Shown here: piece after piece, positions 17,613 through 27,084 of the stretch
Numbering within the stretch: the first letter of the stretch is position 1
Layout of the letters: every line of letters starts with the position of its first letter
DNA from: Bradymonadales bacterium
GTDB lineage: Bacteria > Myxococcota_A > Bradymonadia > JAFGEP01
NCBI GenBank assembly: GCA_016931535.1
Contig: JAFGEP010000016.1
Span: 1-39,521, forward strand
Length of the DNA: 39,521 nt
Direction: 5' to 3'
Notes under the pieces: model-generated
Database searches by the model: none
Told to the model about the DNA's origin: nothing
The model's input: the letters and a program-made list of their open reading frames with translations, nothing else
Translations under genes and position numbers: made by a program

Positions 17613-19511
17613 CTACTCCCACTGGTACTCGCACAGAAACGGCCGAGCCGTCCCGCAGTCGTCATCGGCCCACCAGGTCGCATAGGCCGAGCCCACGGCG
17701 GTGGGAGCCTCGTAGAAGAGGTAGGCGCAGTCGGCCGGTACGCCGCCGAGGTCGTCGATGTTGTCGGGCTGGGCTGGCTCGGTGTTCCAGGCGGAGTAGG
17801 TGACAGCCAGCCGTCGATCGGGACCGAGCACCCAGTAGAAGGCGCCTTCGCTGGCCCGATCGGTCAGGCCGATCCAGGTGTCAAGGTCGGTGAGCAGGGT
17901 GCCGGCAGCGCTCAGGAAGTCGCTCACCGCCTCTTGCTCCTCCGCCCCGGAGATCTCCACCAGGTGGGCCTCGAACAGCTCGCAGACCGCCCGGGCGTCG
18001 CTCCAGCTGGCAGGCTGGGTAAGCGATTCCTCGGTCTCCTCGCCGAACAGCATGTAGCAATGGTCGTCAACCAGCTCCTGCCGGTCTCCCAGGCTGCAAT
18101 CGAAGCGGCAGTGGGCATCGCACCAGTCGCCGTCCAGCAGGTTGCCGTCATCACACTGTTCAAACAGGGCGTCCTCCTCGTCGTCGATGTCCAGTCGGAC
18201 CACCCCATCGCCGCAGGTGGCGAGCAGGCAGGTGGTCAGGCATTCGTCCTGGTCGTCCAGGTTGCCGTCGTCGCACTCCTCCACCCCCTGTTGGGTGTGG
18301 CCGTCGCCACAGGAGGCCGGCGTACAGTCGTCCAGGCATCCGTCGGTGTTGAGCAGGTTGCCGTCGTCGCACCCCTCCACCCCGATCCAGAGGTGGCTGT
18401 CCCCGCAGTCCGCCGCCAGGCAGGTATTCAGGCAGGAGTCGAAGTTGCTGCGGTTGCCGTCGTCGCATTCCTCGTACCCGGCTTCAGCCGAGCTGGTGAT
18501 GTCGGCGCGGGTGAAGCCGTCGCCACAGGTGGCGAGCAGGCAGGTGTTCAGGCAGCCGTCGTGGTTGTCGAGGTTGCCGTCGTCGCACGCTTCCGGGGGC
18601 TGAGTGGCCCCGTCGCCGCAAGTAGGCAGAGCGCAGGCGTCGGTGCATTCATCGGTATCGTCGCCATCCTGGCCGTCGTCGCAGGCCTCTACCCCCAGCC
18701 AGACCAGGCTATCGCCGCAGGTCGCCATCCGGCAATCGTTGGTACAGCTATCGTGGTTGTTCTGGTTGCCGTCATCGCACTCCTCGTAGTCCGAGTCGTC
18801 CTCATCCAGCCCGCGCCGTAAAAAGCCGTCGCCACACCAGGCGAACAGGCAGGTGTTCAGGCAGCCGTCGGAGTTGTCGAGGTTGCCGTCGTCGCAGTCC
18901 TCCTCCGCCTGGACGATGCCGTCGCCGCAGGTGGGCAGGGCGCAGGTGTTGGTACAGGAGTCGGTGTCAACCTCGTTCTCGTCGTCGCAGGCCTCCACCC
19001 CGAACCAGACGAACCCGTCGCCGCAGGTAGCCAGCAGGCAGCTGTTGCTGCAGCTGTCCGAGTTGTCCCGGTTGCCGTCGTCGCACTCTTCTTCCCCCAG
19101 CTCCAGGAAGCCGTCGCCGCAGAAGGCCTGGACGCAGGTGTTGGTGCAGCTATCCGAGTTGTCGCGGTTGCCGTCGTCGCAGGCCTCCCCTGCCTGGACG
19201 ATGCCGTCCCCGCAGCGCGGTGTGGTGCAGGCGTTGGTGCAGGCGTCGGTATCGACATCGTTCCCGTCGTCGCACCCCTCCACGCCGCGATGGACGAAGC
19301 CATCACCGCAGGTGGCCCACAAGCAGGTGGGCAGACACTCGTCTCCGTAGTCCTGGTTCCCGTCGTCACACTCCTCGGTACCCTCGACCTTGCCGTCGCC
19401 GCATACCGGACCTTCCTCTTCATCGCCGCAACCGGCTGCTGCCAGGACCAGCCACAGGGCTAAACAGGCCGACCAAGAGATGCTGCGCTTTACTGAAAGA
19501 CCACCAGACAT
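17613..19511 (-). CDS. DUF4215 cysteine-rich repeat lipoprotein with C-terminal C-type lectin domain
   Basis: This 632-residue putative lipoprotein has its lipobox at LAAAGC (C28). Thirteen DUF4215 modules follow; modules 7, 10 and 13 are extended. The last 160 or so residues form a C-type lectin-like domain: HCYMLF start, [18 protein letters not shown] helix segment, DTWIGLTD strand, then QPDN and the closing [11 protein letters not shown]. In C-type lectins a QPD triplet is linked to galactose-type sugars and EPN to mannose-type, so a galactose-like ligand is a reasonable guess. The first eight modules match those of the downstream paralogue in order and in quirks, including the long seventh module. 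GGAGG stands just before the ATG at 19511. The likely role is an anchored carbohydrate-binding adhesin. Confidence 0.88.
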   Translation of the reverse strand: MSGGLSVKRSISWSACLALWLVLAAAGCGDEEEGPVCGDGKVEGTEECDDGNQDYGDECLPTCLWATCGDGFVHRGVEGCDDGNDVDTDACTNACTTPRCGDGIVQAGEACDDGNRDNSDSCTNTCVQAFCGDGFLELGEEECDDGNRDNSDSCSNSCLLATCGDGFVWFGVEACDDENEVDTDSCTNTCALPTCGDGIVQAEEDCDDGNLDNSDGCLNTCLFAWCGDGFLRRGLDEDDSDYEECDDGNQNNHDSCTNDCRMATCGDSLVWLGVEACDDGQDGDDTDECTDACALPTCGDGATQPPEACDDGNLDNHDGCLNTCLLATCGDGFTRADITSSAEAGYEECDDGNRSNFDSCLNTCLAADCGDSHLWIGVEGCDDGNLLNTDGCLDDCTPASCGDGHTQQGVEECDDGNLDDQDECLTTCLLATCGDGVVRLDIDDEEDALFEQCDDGNLLDGDWCDAHCRFDCSLGDRQELVDDHCYMLFGEETEESLTQPASWSDARAVCELFEAHLVEISGAEEQEAVSDFLSAAGTLLTDLDTWIGLTDRASEGAFYWVLGPDRRLAVTYSAWNTEPAQPDNIDDLGGVPADCAYLFYEAPTAVGSAYATWWADDDCGTARPFLCEYQWE

Positions 19512-19754
19512 GATCGCCTCCTCGCGGGACAGAACAGGTTATGCTTCCAATCCGAATATTTGGTGCATCTGGATACAGTATCAGCCAGTCAGATTCAATC
19601 GGCATCAAAACGATTGTTGATCGCAGATCCAGACCGCTCCACCGCCGATCTGTGGTCGGACATCCACCGGTACTAGATCCTTGACAGCGCTGGCGAGGCA
19701 GATCAGACATACCCGGGGCTGGATGCGAACACCACCAGAAAGAGGAGGCGTGGA
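19512..19754. promoter_or_regulatory. AT-richer divergent promoter region with a perfect dyad
   Basis: This 243-bp region lies between the divergent lectin-DUF4215 and M1 peptidase genes. Its part around 19545-19620 is clearly richer in A/T than the rest of the window. A perfect 11-bp dyad, GATAC-A-GTATC, lies at 19572-19582 and could be an operator. Promoters for both genes are expected here, but I cannot fix -35/-10 boxes. Confidence 0.4.
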
Positions 19755-22325
19755 ATGCCGTTGGTCGATGAGAGGCAGGCCTGTTGTTGGTCGGGACGCC
19801 GTCGAGATTTCACACTTCCAGGAGCGGAGGCCCAGTATCCACCGGACCTGGAGCTCGAGCCGGTCCACCTGGAGCTGGATCTGTTCGTAGACCTGGAGCG
19901 TCGAGGGGTCAACGGCTCGGTGACCACCACGGTGCGGGCCCGCCCCAGCGGCCCCCGGAGCATGGTGCTGGATGCGGTCGATTTCACCGATCTGGCGCTA
20001 TCCGACGTCCAGGGGAAGCAGATCGACTGGAGCTATGATGGGAAAAGGCTGCGGGTCACCTGGGTCGAGCCGTTTGTAGCGGGGGAGGAGCGCAGGCTCA
20101 AGATCGGCTACCGGGTCGAGCGCCCGGTGACCGGCATCGTATTTTCTCGTCCCAGCGAAGCCTACCCGCAGGACGGCTGGTTCGCCGTCACCGACCACGA
20201 GACCGAGCGGGCACGCCACTGGCTGCCCTGCATCGATCTCCCCAATGTCCGGACCACGCTGGACATCCGACTCCGGGCCGAGGAGCGGTTCGCGATCCTG
20301 GCCAACGGGACCCTGGTGGAAGAGACGGTGCACGGCGACGGGACCAAGGCCGCCCACTGGCGCCTGGAGCAGCGATGCCCCAGCTACCTGGTCTGCTTCG
20401 CGGTGGGCGACTTCACCCGGGCCGACGACGGAGAGTTCGAGGGCCGGCCGGTGGCCTACTTCGCCCGCTCCCGTTTTCCGGTGGACACCCTGATGCGCAC
20501 CTTCGGCCGAACCCGCAAGATGCTGGCCTGGATGTCCCACAAGCTCGACAGCCCCTTCCCCTTCCCCAAGTACTTCCAGGTGGCGGTGCCCGGCATGGGG
20601 GGAGCCATGGAGAACATCTCTTTGGTGACCTGGTCGGAGATATTTCTGCTGGACGAGACCCTGGCTGCCGAGTGGGGCTGGCTGGCGGACCAGGTCAACC
20701 TGCACGAGATGGCCCACAGCTACTTCGGGGACTGGATCGTCTGCCGCGACTTCGCCCATGCCTGGTTGAAGGAGTCCTGGGCCGTCTATTTGGAGACCTG
20801 CTGGCTGGAGGACGAGGCTGGCGAGGACCAGGCGTTGTGGGACTACTACGCCAACGCCCAGGCCTACTTCGCCGAGGCCGACGAGCAGTACAAGCGGCCC
20901 ATCGTCACCCGCCTCTTCCACAGCTCGTGGGATCTGTACGACCGGCACCTCTACCAGGGCGGGGCCTGCCGGCTGCATACCTTGCGCCGGGAGCTGGGAG
21001 AGGAGCCGTTCTGGGCGGCCACCCGGGACTACGTGGCGACCTTCGGCGGAAAGGTGGTGGAGACCGACGACTTCCGCCAGATCATGGAGCGCCACTCCGG
21101 CAGATCGCTGGGCCGCTTCTTCCAGCAGTGGTTCTACTCCAAGGGCTACCCCAGCCTGAAGGTCTCCTTCGACTACGACCAGGAGAAGAAGCAGGGGACC
21201 TTCGAGATCGAGCAGACCCAGGTGGACGAGAAGGAGGAGATCCCGGCCTTCCAGCTCAAGCTGGACCTGGGCTGGGTCATCGAGGGCCGGCTGTCGACCC
21301 GCACGGTGGAGATCAAGGAGCCCAAGCAGGTGGTGGTGGTGGCGATGGAGGTCGACCCGCAGCAGGTCCGGATCGATCCGCACGCCAAGGTGCTGCACAA
21401 GCTGGAGTTCAACCCGGGCGACGACAAGCTGAGAACCCAGCTCGTCAAGGCCCCCGACGTGATCGGTCGGATCCAGGCCGGCAACGAGCTGGCCCGGACG
21501 GGCAAGACCCGGAATATCCAGGCGATCGAGGAAGCCTACCGGGCCGAGCCGTTCTGGGGGGTGCGCCGCGAATGGGCCCGCGCCCTCGGCAAAGCGGGGG
21601 TGCAGGAGGCCGCGGAAGCGCTGACCTCCCTGGTCGGCTGGGAGCAGGACCCCATGGTGCTCGAGCCGCTACTGCGCAGCGCCGGGCAGGTTCGGGACCC
21701 CGCCCTGGCGGCCGCCCTGGAAGCCAGGTTGGCACAGGGGTTGCCCTATCGCGCCACCCAGGCCTGCTACGAGGCGCTCGGCAAGCAGCGGGATGGAGCA
21801 CCGTTCCCATTGCTGGCCGAGGTGGCTCGCGTGCCCGGATACCACGGAATCCCCCAGGTCGGCGCCTTCCGCGGCCTGGCAGCCAGCCGCAACCCCCGGG
21901 CCATCGAGCTCTTGGCAGCGTCTACCGTCTATGGCGCCTGCCCCTGGCTTTCGCGAGCCGCCGCGGTCTCGGCCCTGGCCGACCTCGGAGCCCTCCAGGA
22001 GCGGGGCCAGCAGGAGCTGGTAAGGGAACGGCTGATCGACCTGTTGCGCGACCCGGAGTACCAGGTCCGCATGGAGGCGGTCCGGGGACTGGCCACCCTG
22101 GCCGACGGTCGGGCCATCCCGGCCCTGGAGGCCTTTGGGGCCGGTCTGTCGGAGCAGGACAGAAGCCAGGTGAACGCTGCCCTCAACGCGCTTCGCCAGG
22201 GCGAGAAACCCCGCGCCGAAGCGCTGGAAAAACAGATCGAACGGTTGGAGGACAAGCTCCGCAAGCTGGAGGATACCCTCCGCAAGCTGGAGGCGAAACA
22301 GGATGCCAGGTCGGCGGATGGTTGA
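19755..22325 (+). CDS. M1-family zinc aminopeptidase with HEAT-like repeats and C-terminal coiled coil
   Basis: This 856-residue gluzincin is predicted to remove N-terminal residues from peptides. The exopeptidase motif is GAMEN (283-287). The zinc site is HEMAH (H317, E318, H321) with the third ligand E340 in LKESWA, exactly 18 residues after the motif. The HLYQGG segment holds the expected catalytic Tyr. After the catalytic region comes an immunoglobulin-like segment, then a helical C-terminal part (about 570-815) of HEAT-like pairs (for example GVRREWARALGKAGVQEAAE). The last 45 residues are a heptad-rich coiled coil (EKQIERLEDKLRKLED). No signal peptide is visible, so a cytoplasmic location is likely. 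AGGAGG stands 7 bp before the ATG. It is divergent from the lectin-DUF4215 gene. Confidence 0.93.
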   Translation: MPLVDERQACCWSGRRRDFTLPGAEAQYPPDLELEPVHLELDLFVDLERRGVNGSVTTTVRARPSGPRSMVLDAVDFTDLALSDVQGKQIDWSYDGKRLRVTWVEPFVAGEERRLKIGYRVERPVTGIVFSRPSEAYPQDGWFAVTDHETERARHWLPCIDLPNVRTTLDIRLRAEERFAILANGTLVEETVHGDGTKAAHWRLEQRCPSYLVCFAVGDFTRADDGEFEGRPVAYFARSRFPVDTLMRTFGRTRKMLAWMSHKLDSPFPFPKYFQVAVPGMGGAMENISLVTWSEIFLLDETLAAEWGWLADQVNLHEMAHSYFGDWIVCRDFAHAWLKESWAVYLETCWLEDEAGEDQALWDYYANAQAYFAEADEQYKRPIVTRLFHSSWDLYDRHLYQGGACRLHTLRRELGEEPFWAATRDYVATFGGKVVETDDFRQIMERHSGRSLGRFFQQWFYSKGYPSLKVSFDYDQEKKQGTFEIEQTQVDEKEEIPAFQLKLDLGWVIEGRLSTRTVEIKEPKQVVVVAMEVDPQQVRIDPHAKVLHKLEFNPGDDKLRTQLVKAPDVIGRIQAGNELARTGKTRNIQAIEEAYRAEPFWGVRREWARALGKAGVQEAAEALTSLVGWEQDPMVLEPLLRSAGQVRDPALAAALEARLAQGLPYRATQACYEALGKQRDGAPFPLLAEVARVPGYHGIPQVGAFRGLAASRNPRAIELLAASTVYGACPWLSRAAAVSALADLGALQERGQQELVRERLIDLLRDPEYQVRMEAVRGLATLADGRAIPALEAFGAGLSEQDRSQVNAALNALRQGEKPRAEALEKQIERLEDKLRKLEDTLRKLEAKQDARSADG

Positions 22326-22346
22326 CGAACAATAGAATAATGAAGA

Positions 22347-22366
22347 GGGCAGGGCAAGCCCTGCCC
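22347..22366 (+). terminator. Strong hairpin after the M1 peptidase gene
   Basis: GGGCAGGGC and GCCCTGCCC pair perfectly (9 bp) around a 2-base centre, 22 bp past the stop. The tail is only weakly T-rich. It probably acts as a transcription terminator or 3-prime end stabiliser. Confidence 0.6.
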
Positions 22367-22407
22367 CTACTGATCTGTCTACCCGAAACCCAATCCAGAA
22401 AGGAGAA

Positions 22408-22429
22408 GGGGCGCTGCTTGCTGCGCCCC
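22408..22429 (-). terminator. Terminator hairpin of the minus-strand lipoprotein gene
   Basis: Read on the minus strand, GGGGCGC-(8 bases)-GCGCCCC begins 2 bp after the stop at 22432 and is followed by TTCTCCTTTCT. Position and pyrimidine-rich tail fit an intrinsic terminator. Confidence 0.6.
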
Positions 22430-22431
22430 GA

Positions 22432-23034
22432 TCACCGGCAGCTTTCCTGGTAATCCAGCAACAGCATCTGGATGCTCTGCACGGTCAGCTCCTGCAGTGA
22501 GAGCAGGGTGTTCCGATCCTGCTCCCGCGTCCTGCTGGAACCGACCGCCTCGGCGATCTCTGCCAGATCGGCCCGCAGCAACCGCACCAGCTCCTCGAGG
22601 ATGCCACAGTAGCCCGCCATGCGATCGAAGCGCGCCGAGAGCGCCAGCTCCACGCGGAGTGCATGAAGCTCCAGCGAGCGGGCCAGGTGGTTGCCCATGA
22701 CCTGTCCCCCCGGCCCGTCGTAGCTTCTGCGAAAAGCCTGCTCGCAGATCTCCTGGTTGAGCAGCGCCTCCTCCATCTGCCGCTCCAGCTCGGCCTCGCT
22801 AGCCGTCTCCAGGTTCACCTCCCGGTAGGAGGAGAGCAGGTCCAGGCAATCCAGGGCGATCTGGGGGTAGTCAACAGGAGAATCTCCCTCTGGTTGGTCG
22901 CTGTTGCCCGACTGCTGCGATCCGGAACAGGCGGGACAAGCCAGCAGCGCCCCCAACCCGCAAAGCAGTCCGGCCAGACAGGCTTGCCACCGATCTGTTC
23001 GCCGGGTGTCCTGGTGTGGAGAAGTCGTTGCCAT
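22432..23034 (-). CDS. Small lipoprotein of unknown function
   Basis: I do not recognise this 200-residue protein. The ATG at 23034 gives a basic n-region (RRTDRWQ), a hydrophobic core (CLAGLLCGLGALLAC) and a lipobox-like cysteine at C33. The frame is open upstream, but that part is not protein-like, and there is no strong Shine-Dalgarno. The mature part is mostly helical and acidic, with four cysteines after the signal region, including CLDLL and a terminal ESCR. It resembles short helical-bundle lipoproteins with possible disulfides. A hairpin with a pyrimidine tail follows the stop directly. It is divergent from the calcium-repeat protein gene, which suggests shared regulation but no specific role. 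Confidence 0.7.
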   Translation of the reverse strand: MATTSPHQDTRRTDRWQACLAGLLCGLGALLACPACSGSQQSGNSDQPEGDSPVDYPQIALDCLDLLSSYREVNLETASEAELERQMEEALLNQEICEQAFRRSYDGPGGQVMGNHLARSLELHALRVELALSARFDRMAGYCGILEELVRLLRADLAEIAEAVGSSRTREQDRNTLLSLQELTVQSIQMLLLDYQESCR

Positions 23035-23296
23035 CTCGTAGGGGAGGCTACCAGGCAGGTTGGGGAAAATCCAGTCATCCCATCCGGTTGGAAGAAAGCG
23101 CGGCGCGATCGACCGACCGTTTGCCGACTCACCAAGGTGGTCATCTGACGCGCCGTCTTCGACGAGAGCCAGGTGGTGAACGACCGCAACCTCGCCGCCG
23201 GACGAGACACTCCTCGACCCTTCAGGACCACCTGCTCCTTCTGGACTGCCTTTAGGAGGCCCGATAGGATGGAATGCAACTGCTGGAGGAATCGAA

Positions 23297-25459
23297 ATGG
23301 CGCTGCTACGGAAATCGTACCCGCAGATCGCGGTCCTGTTGGGCTGCTTGACCGCCATGGCATGTGCCAACGAACCGCCCGCGAGCCCATCGGACACGGG
23401 CACCGACGACACCGGTGGGGTGGGAGACCTGTTCGAGGATTACCAGATCGAGGTCTCCGACGATGACTGGGATGGGGACGGGCTGCCCAACGACCTCGAG
23501 GACCTCAACCGCAACGGGAGCTACGACCAGGGAACCCAGGAGACCGATGCCCACAACGCCGACACCGATGGGGATGGGATCCCCGACGGCGTGGAGGACG
23601 CCAACCGAAACGGGGAGGTGGACCCGGGCGAGACCGACCCCCGCCTGGCCGATACCGATGGGGACGGGCTGGGCGACCTGGAGGAGTTGACGGACCATGG
23701 CACCGACCCCACCCGATGGGACACCGATGGCGACGGAATTTCGGATGGTGCGGAGATCCACGTGACCGGTACGGATCCGCTCAACCCGGACACCGATGGC
23801 GACGGGCTCAAGGATGGTGAGGAGGACCGGAACGCAGACGGGATCATCGGGGAGACCGAGACCGATCCCCACTTGCAGGATACTGACAATGACGGGGTCA
23901 TCGACTCGCAGGAGCCGGCCCAGATCGCCTGCGCCTGGTCTCGCCAACCGGAGCTGTTCCTGTTCGAGGAGGAGAGCGGTGGGTTTTCCCTGGCGCTGCC
24001 AGCCTCGTTCGACACGGCGGGCTCCTACCAGCTATCCGGATCGAGCGGAGCCAGCCTCCGTCTATCCCACTTCCAGAGCAGCAGTGGACAGGTGTTCGGT
24101 TTCGCGGTGCGAAAGCCGATCGAGGCGGGGGTGGTGACGGCGGCCGGCCAAGCGGAAGCGGAGACCGCGTCGTTGGGAAGCCTGGGCCGCCTGTCGGATC
24201 GGCGCATCCTGGCGGGGCTGGGGGGGTCGCCCGAGCTAGCGGTCGAGGTGAGGGTCCATCTTTCCCTGTCCCAGTCCGTACAGGCGAGCACCCTGCGGGA
24301 TGAGCTGGCCGCTGCCGTGGCGCGGCGGCCCCTGTCCGACCTGGGTGGACGAGCGGTGGCGACGGGTCCGCTGGCGACGGAGTGGATCCTTCGCTACTCG
24401 GTGATCCGGGTGGCCACAGACCGGGTGTTGGTCCTGGGGGCGCTGGCCACGGCGGGCGATGTCGCTGCCCAGGAGAGCCTGGCCATCGCGCAGCGGGCGG
24501 TCACCGACCCCACCATCGTGGGGGAAAGCGGTGTATCGCTGGAGCAATCCTGTGTGCGTCTAGTGGCCGGGAGCGGGCAGTTTCCGCTCGACATCTTGTG
24601 GCTGGTGGATCGGGTCTACACCGTGGCCGACGATCGGACTCGGATCGTGCAGGCGGCCGGCCACTGGTTCGAGACGTTGCAGAACACCCAGCTGGATGCT
24701 CGCCTGGCCGTGGCCAGCATGGGGATGCACAACGACCAGAGCTGGCTTGGGGTCTCGCCCGGTTTCAGCGCGCTGCAGGAGGATTTCACCGCCCAGATGA
24801 CCGATCCGCCGGGGACCGAGCTGGCCTACGGCCTCTCCAGCGGCCTGAATGTCATCGAGCTGGGACGGGGAGACTCGGCCGAGGGAGGAACCCAGGTGCG
24901 GTCCGAAGCCGCGCTGGTGGTGGTGTTTCTCTCCGATCGGCAGGACGCCGGCGTGGCGCACCAGATCGCCCAGGGGGTTCCCGGTTGCGATCCGGAGCAA
25001 GACAGCCTGTTGTCCGCCTGTTCGTTGTTGAACAACCAGATTGCGGAGTATCGGGCAGAGGGGGTCACCTGCTTCGCGGTGACCGGCGACCTGTCGGGGG
25101 GGTGCGAGGGGACGGGAGCGGCCGCCGCCGGGAGCACGGAAGTCCCGGGTCATGGCTATATCCAGGCGGCCTATGCCACCGCCGGCGGTTTTTTAAGCCT
25201 GTGTCAATCCAGCATGGCCGATCTGCTCGACGAGATCCTGTGGAGAGCCTATGGCGTGGCCAGCGAGTTCCGTCTCGAGTCGTCGCCGATCGATCATTCG
25301 CTGCGCGTAGTGCTGGATGGCCAGGTGGTGCCCAACAGCCGCACCGACGGGTACGACTTCGACACGCAAACCGCGGCTCTCCTGTTTTTTGGCAGCTACC
25401 GGCCTTCCCCGGGTTCCGAGCTGTTCGTTTCCTCCCGGTATTTCGGACCGGTCGATTGA
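23297..25459 (+). CDS. Secreted TSP3-type calcium-repeat protein with VWA-like domain
   Basis: This 720-residue exported protein has a signal ending at LLGC (C17) or TAMAC (C23). Residues about 55-210 hold thrombospondin type 3-like calcium repeats built on DTDGDGxxD ([19 protein letters not shown]), typical of extracellular stalks. A central region of mixed strands follows. From about residue 430 comes a von Willebrand factor A-like fold: strand LDILWLVD with D438, later [15 protein letters not shown], and [11 protein letters not shown] near the end. In a true MIDAS the first motif reads DxSxS; here it is DRVYT, so metal-dependent adhesion may be lost. GGAGGA 6 bp before the ATG supports the start. 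It is divergent from the small lipoprotein gene. Surface adhesion or spacer roles are possible. Confidence 0.82.
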   Translation: MALLRKSYPQIAVLLGCLTAMACANEPPASPSDTGTDDTGGVGDLFEDYQIEVSDDDWDGDGLPNDLEDLNRNGSYDQGTQETDAHNADTDGDGIPDGVEDANRNGEVDPGETDPRLADTDGDGLGDLEELTDHGTDPTRWDTDGDGISDGAEIHVTGTDPLNPDTDGDGLKDGEEDRNADGIIGETETDPHLQDTDNDGVIDSQEPAQIACAWSRQPELFLFEEESGGFSLALPASFDTAGSYQLSGSSGASLRLSHFQSSSGQVFGFAVRKPIEAGVVTAAGQAEAETASLGSLGRLSDRRILAGLGGSPELAVEVRVHLSLSQSVQASTLRDELAAAVARRPLSDLGGRAVATGPLATEWILRYSVIRVATDRVLVLGALATAGDVAAQESLAIAQRAVTDPTIVGESGVSLEQSCVRLVAGSGQFPLDILWLVDRVYTVADDRTRIVQAAGHWFETLQNTQLDARLAVASMGMHNDQSWLGVSPGFSALQEDFTAQMTDPPGTELAYGLSSGLNVIELGRGDSAEGGTQVRSEAALVVVFLSDRQDAGVAHQIAQGVPGCDPEQDSLLSACSLLNNQIAEYRAEGVTCFAVTGDLSGGCEGTGAAAAGSTEVPGHGYIQAAYATAGGFLSLCQSSMADLLDEILWRAYGVASEFRLESSPIDHSLRVVLDGQVVPNSRTDGYDFDTQTAALLFFGSYRPSPGSELFVSSRYFGPVD

Positions 25460-25480
25460 CGGCGAAGGATCATTCGCCGT
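25459..25480 (+). terminator. Hairpin overlapping the stop of the calcium-repeat gene
   Basis: ACGGCGAA and TTCGCCGT pair perfectly (8 bp) around a 6-base loop, starting on the last base of the stop codon. There is no T-run after it, so termination strength is uncertain. It separates this gene from the kinase gene 53 bp further on. Confidence 0.5.
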
Positions 25481-25532
25481 AGATTGATGGCGCAGCAACA
25501 CGCAACGCGGTTGACTCCCGGTCGGTGCAGTC

Positions 25533-27071
25533 ATGACAATCGAGTTGAAGTACGATCTCGGCGAGGAGCTGAAGAGCGGTCCCAAAGGGAAGGTCTACAA
25601 GGCCACCCATCGAGCGCTGGGGCGGACCTGTGTGATCCGGATTTTACATCCCGACTTGCCGCGGGAAGGGGAAGGCGGCAGGCTGGGACTAGAGGCCATC
25701 TACCGCCACGCGGAGCTGGTCCATCCCAACATCGGACGCATCCTGGACGCCGACCTGGCTTGCCCGGAACCTTACCTGGTGATGGACTACTACCCCAACG
25801 GGACCCTGGGCGACCGGCTGGACAGCGGGCGGAAGCAACCGGCCCGTATCATGGCGGATCTGCTGCTGATGCTCAACGCGTTGGCGTTTGCTCACTCCAA
25901 AGGGGTGCTGCACCGGGACATGTCGCCAGGGAACGTCCTGTACGATGAGCTGGACATCCCTCACCTGGTGGATTTTTCGTTCGATCTGCTCAAACCCACC
26001 GATCCGGGTGGCAAGCGGCCGTTGTTCGTTGGCGTCAGGGAGCTGGCATACCGAAGCCCGGAGCTTTTTCGCGACCCCCAGGCTCACACCGAGCAGACCG
26101 ACATGTACGGGCTGGGGGTCATGCTGTACGAGGCGTTGTCGGGCGATCTGCCGGGCCGCGAGGCGCCCGTGCTCAGTGAGGTTTCTGCGGTTCCGTTCGA
26201 GGTGGACGAGCTCTATGTGCGGCTGACGGGTCGGTTCGACCCGTTCCAGAGCAGCGCCCAGGCCTTGTGGTGGGCGCTGTCTACCCCAGAGATCGTGAAC
26301 TCCATCGCCGTCAGCTCGGTGCTCGGCCCCCTCTTCAAGGAGCTCCCGCAGCGCAGGCAGATGCGCCCCAGGCAAGCCGGTCGTCCTGGCGAAGGGGGTC
26401 TTCTTCCGCCGGAAAAGGAGAAATCGGTGGACCAGCAGGGGGTGGAACCGGCTGCATTGTCGTGGGTCTCGGTCGAGGTGGAGCCCGAGCTGCTGGAGGG
26501 CTCTGCCGTCCCTGCCCAGTCCGAGGTCCCCTGGGAGCTGAACGAACCGATACCAACCGACGACGACGTGATGGTGACGGCAGACCTTCCGCTGGTCGAT
26601 GAAAAGCCACCAAAGTGGGAGACGGTCCTGCCGGAGGTCGAACCGATCCAGGCGGAGGAGCAAGAGACACTGGAGGGGGAAGGTATCCTGCCGGAGGTCG
26701 AACCGATCCAGGCGGAGGAGCAAGAGACACTGGAGGGGGAAGGTATCCTGCCGGAGGTCGAGCCGATCTGGGCTGAAGAGCAGGTGACCCCCGAGCCGGA
26801 AACGGCCCTGCCCGAGATCGAGCCGATCTGGACAGAAGAGCGAGAGACCCTGGAGCCGGAAACGGCCCTGCCCGAGATCGAGCCGATCCAGGCAGAGCAG
26901 GCCGGCGGGGAGGAGCTCCCCTTCGAGGAGGGAGCGGCTCCGCCTTCCGAAGCGCCACCCATCGCCACGGCCGGCCCGGAACCGGTCGCCGCGGAGCAAA
27001 AACCCGCTGCATCCAAAACCCGCCAGGATGTCCTGGCCCGCCTGGCCAAGCTCAAGAACAAGTTCGACTAG
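25533..27071 (+). CDS. Serine/threonine kinase-like protein with degraded motifs and Glu/Pro repeat tail
   Basis: This 512-residue Hanks-type kinase-like protein has no membrane segment. The kinase region covers about residues 7-270. The Gly-rich loop is loose (LKSGPKGKVYKA). The VAIK Lys position reads VIRIL, so Lys is Arg36. Helix-C Glu is probably E54. The catalytic loop is HRDMSPGN (127-134) with Asp and Asn kept. DFG is DFS (147-149). The YRSPE and DMYGLG motifs are present. Loss of the Lys and the DFG Gly suggests a weak or inactive kinase, though HRDxSPxN itself is common in myxobacteria. Residues about 362-465 are five 20-residue repeats of the type LPEVEPIQAEEQETLEGEGI. No good Shine-Dalgarno is seen. 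It is convergent with uvrA, with 13 bp between stops. Confidence 0.82.
   Translation: MTIELKYDLGEELKSGPKGKVYKATHRALGRTCVIRILHPDLPREGEGGRLGLEAIYRHAELVHPNIGRILDADLACPEPYLVMDYYPNGTLGDRLDSGRKQPARIMADLLLMLNALAFAHSKGVLHRDMSPGNVLYDELDIPHLVDFSFDLLKPTDPGGKRPLFVGVRELAYRSPELFRDPQAHTEQTDMYGLGVMLYEALSGDLPGREAPVLSEVSAVPFEVDELYVRLTGRFDPFQSSAQALWWALSTPEIVNSIAVSSVLGPLFKELPQRRQMRPRQAGRPGEGGLLPPEKEKSVDQQGVEPAALSWVSVEVEPELLEGSAVPAQSEVPWELNEPIPTDDDVMVTADLPLVDEKPPKWETVLPEVEPIQAEEQETLEGEGILPEVEPIQAEEQETLEGEGILPEVEPIWAEEQVTPEPETALPEIEPIWTEERETLEPETALPEIEPIQAEQAGGEELPFEEGAAPPSEAPPIATAGPEPVAAEQKPAASKTRQDVLARLAKLKNKFD
26620..26905 (+). repeat. 60-bp in-frame tandem repeats in the kinase tail
   Basis: About five units of exactly 60 bp. 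The units 26641-26700 and 26701-26760 are identical at all 60 positions; those at 26761 and 26821 are diverged from them but close to each other. They encode 20-residue Glu/Pro-rich repeats, so expansion or contraction by recombination would keep the reading frame. Confidence 0.9.
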
Positions 27072-27084
27072 GAGCCGAGCCCCT

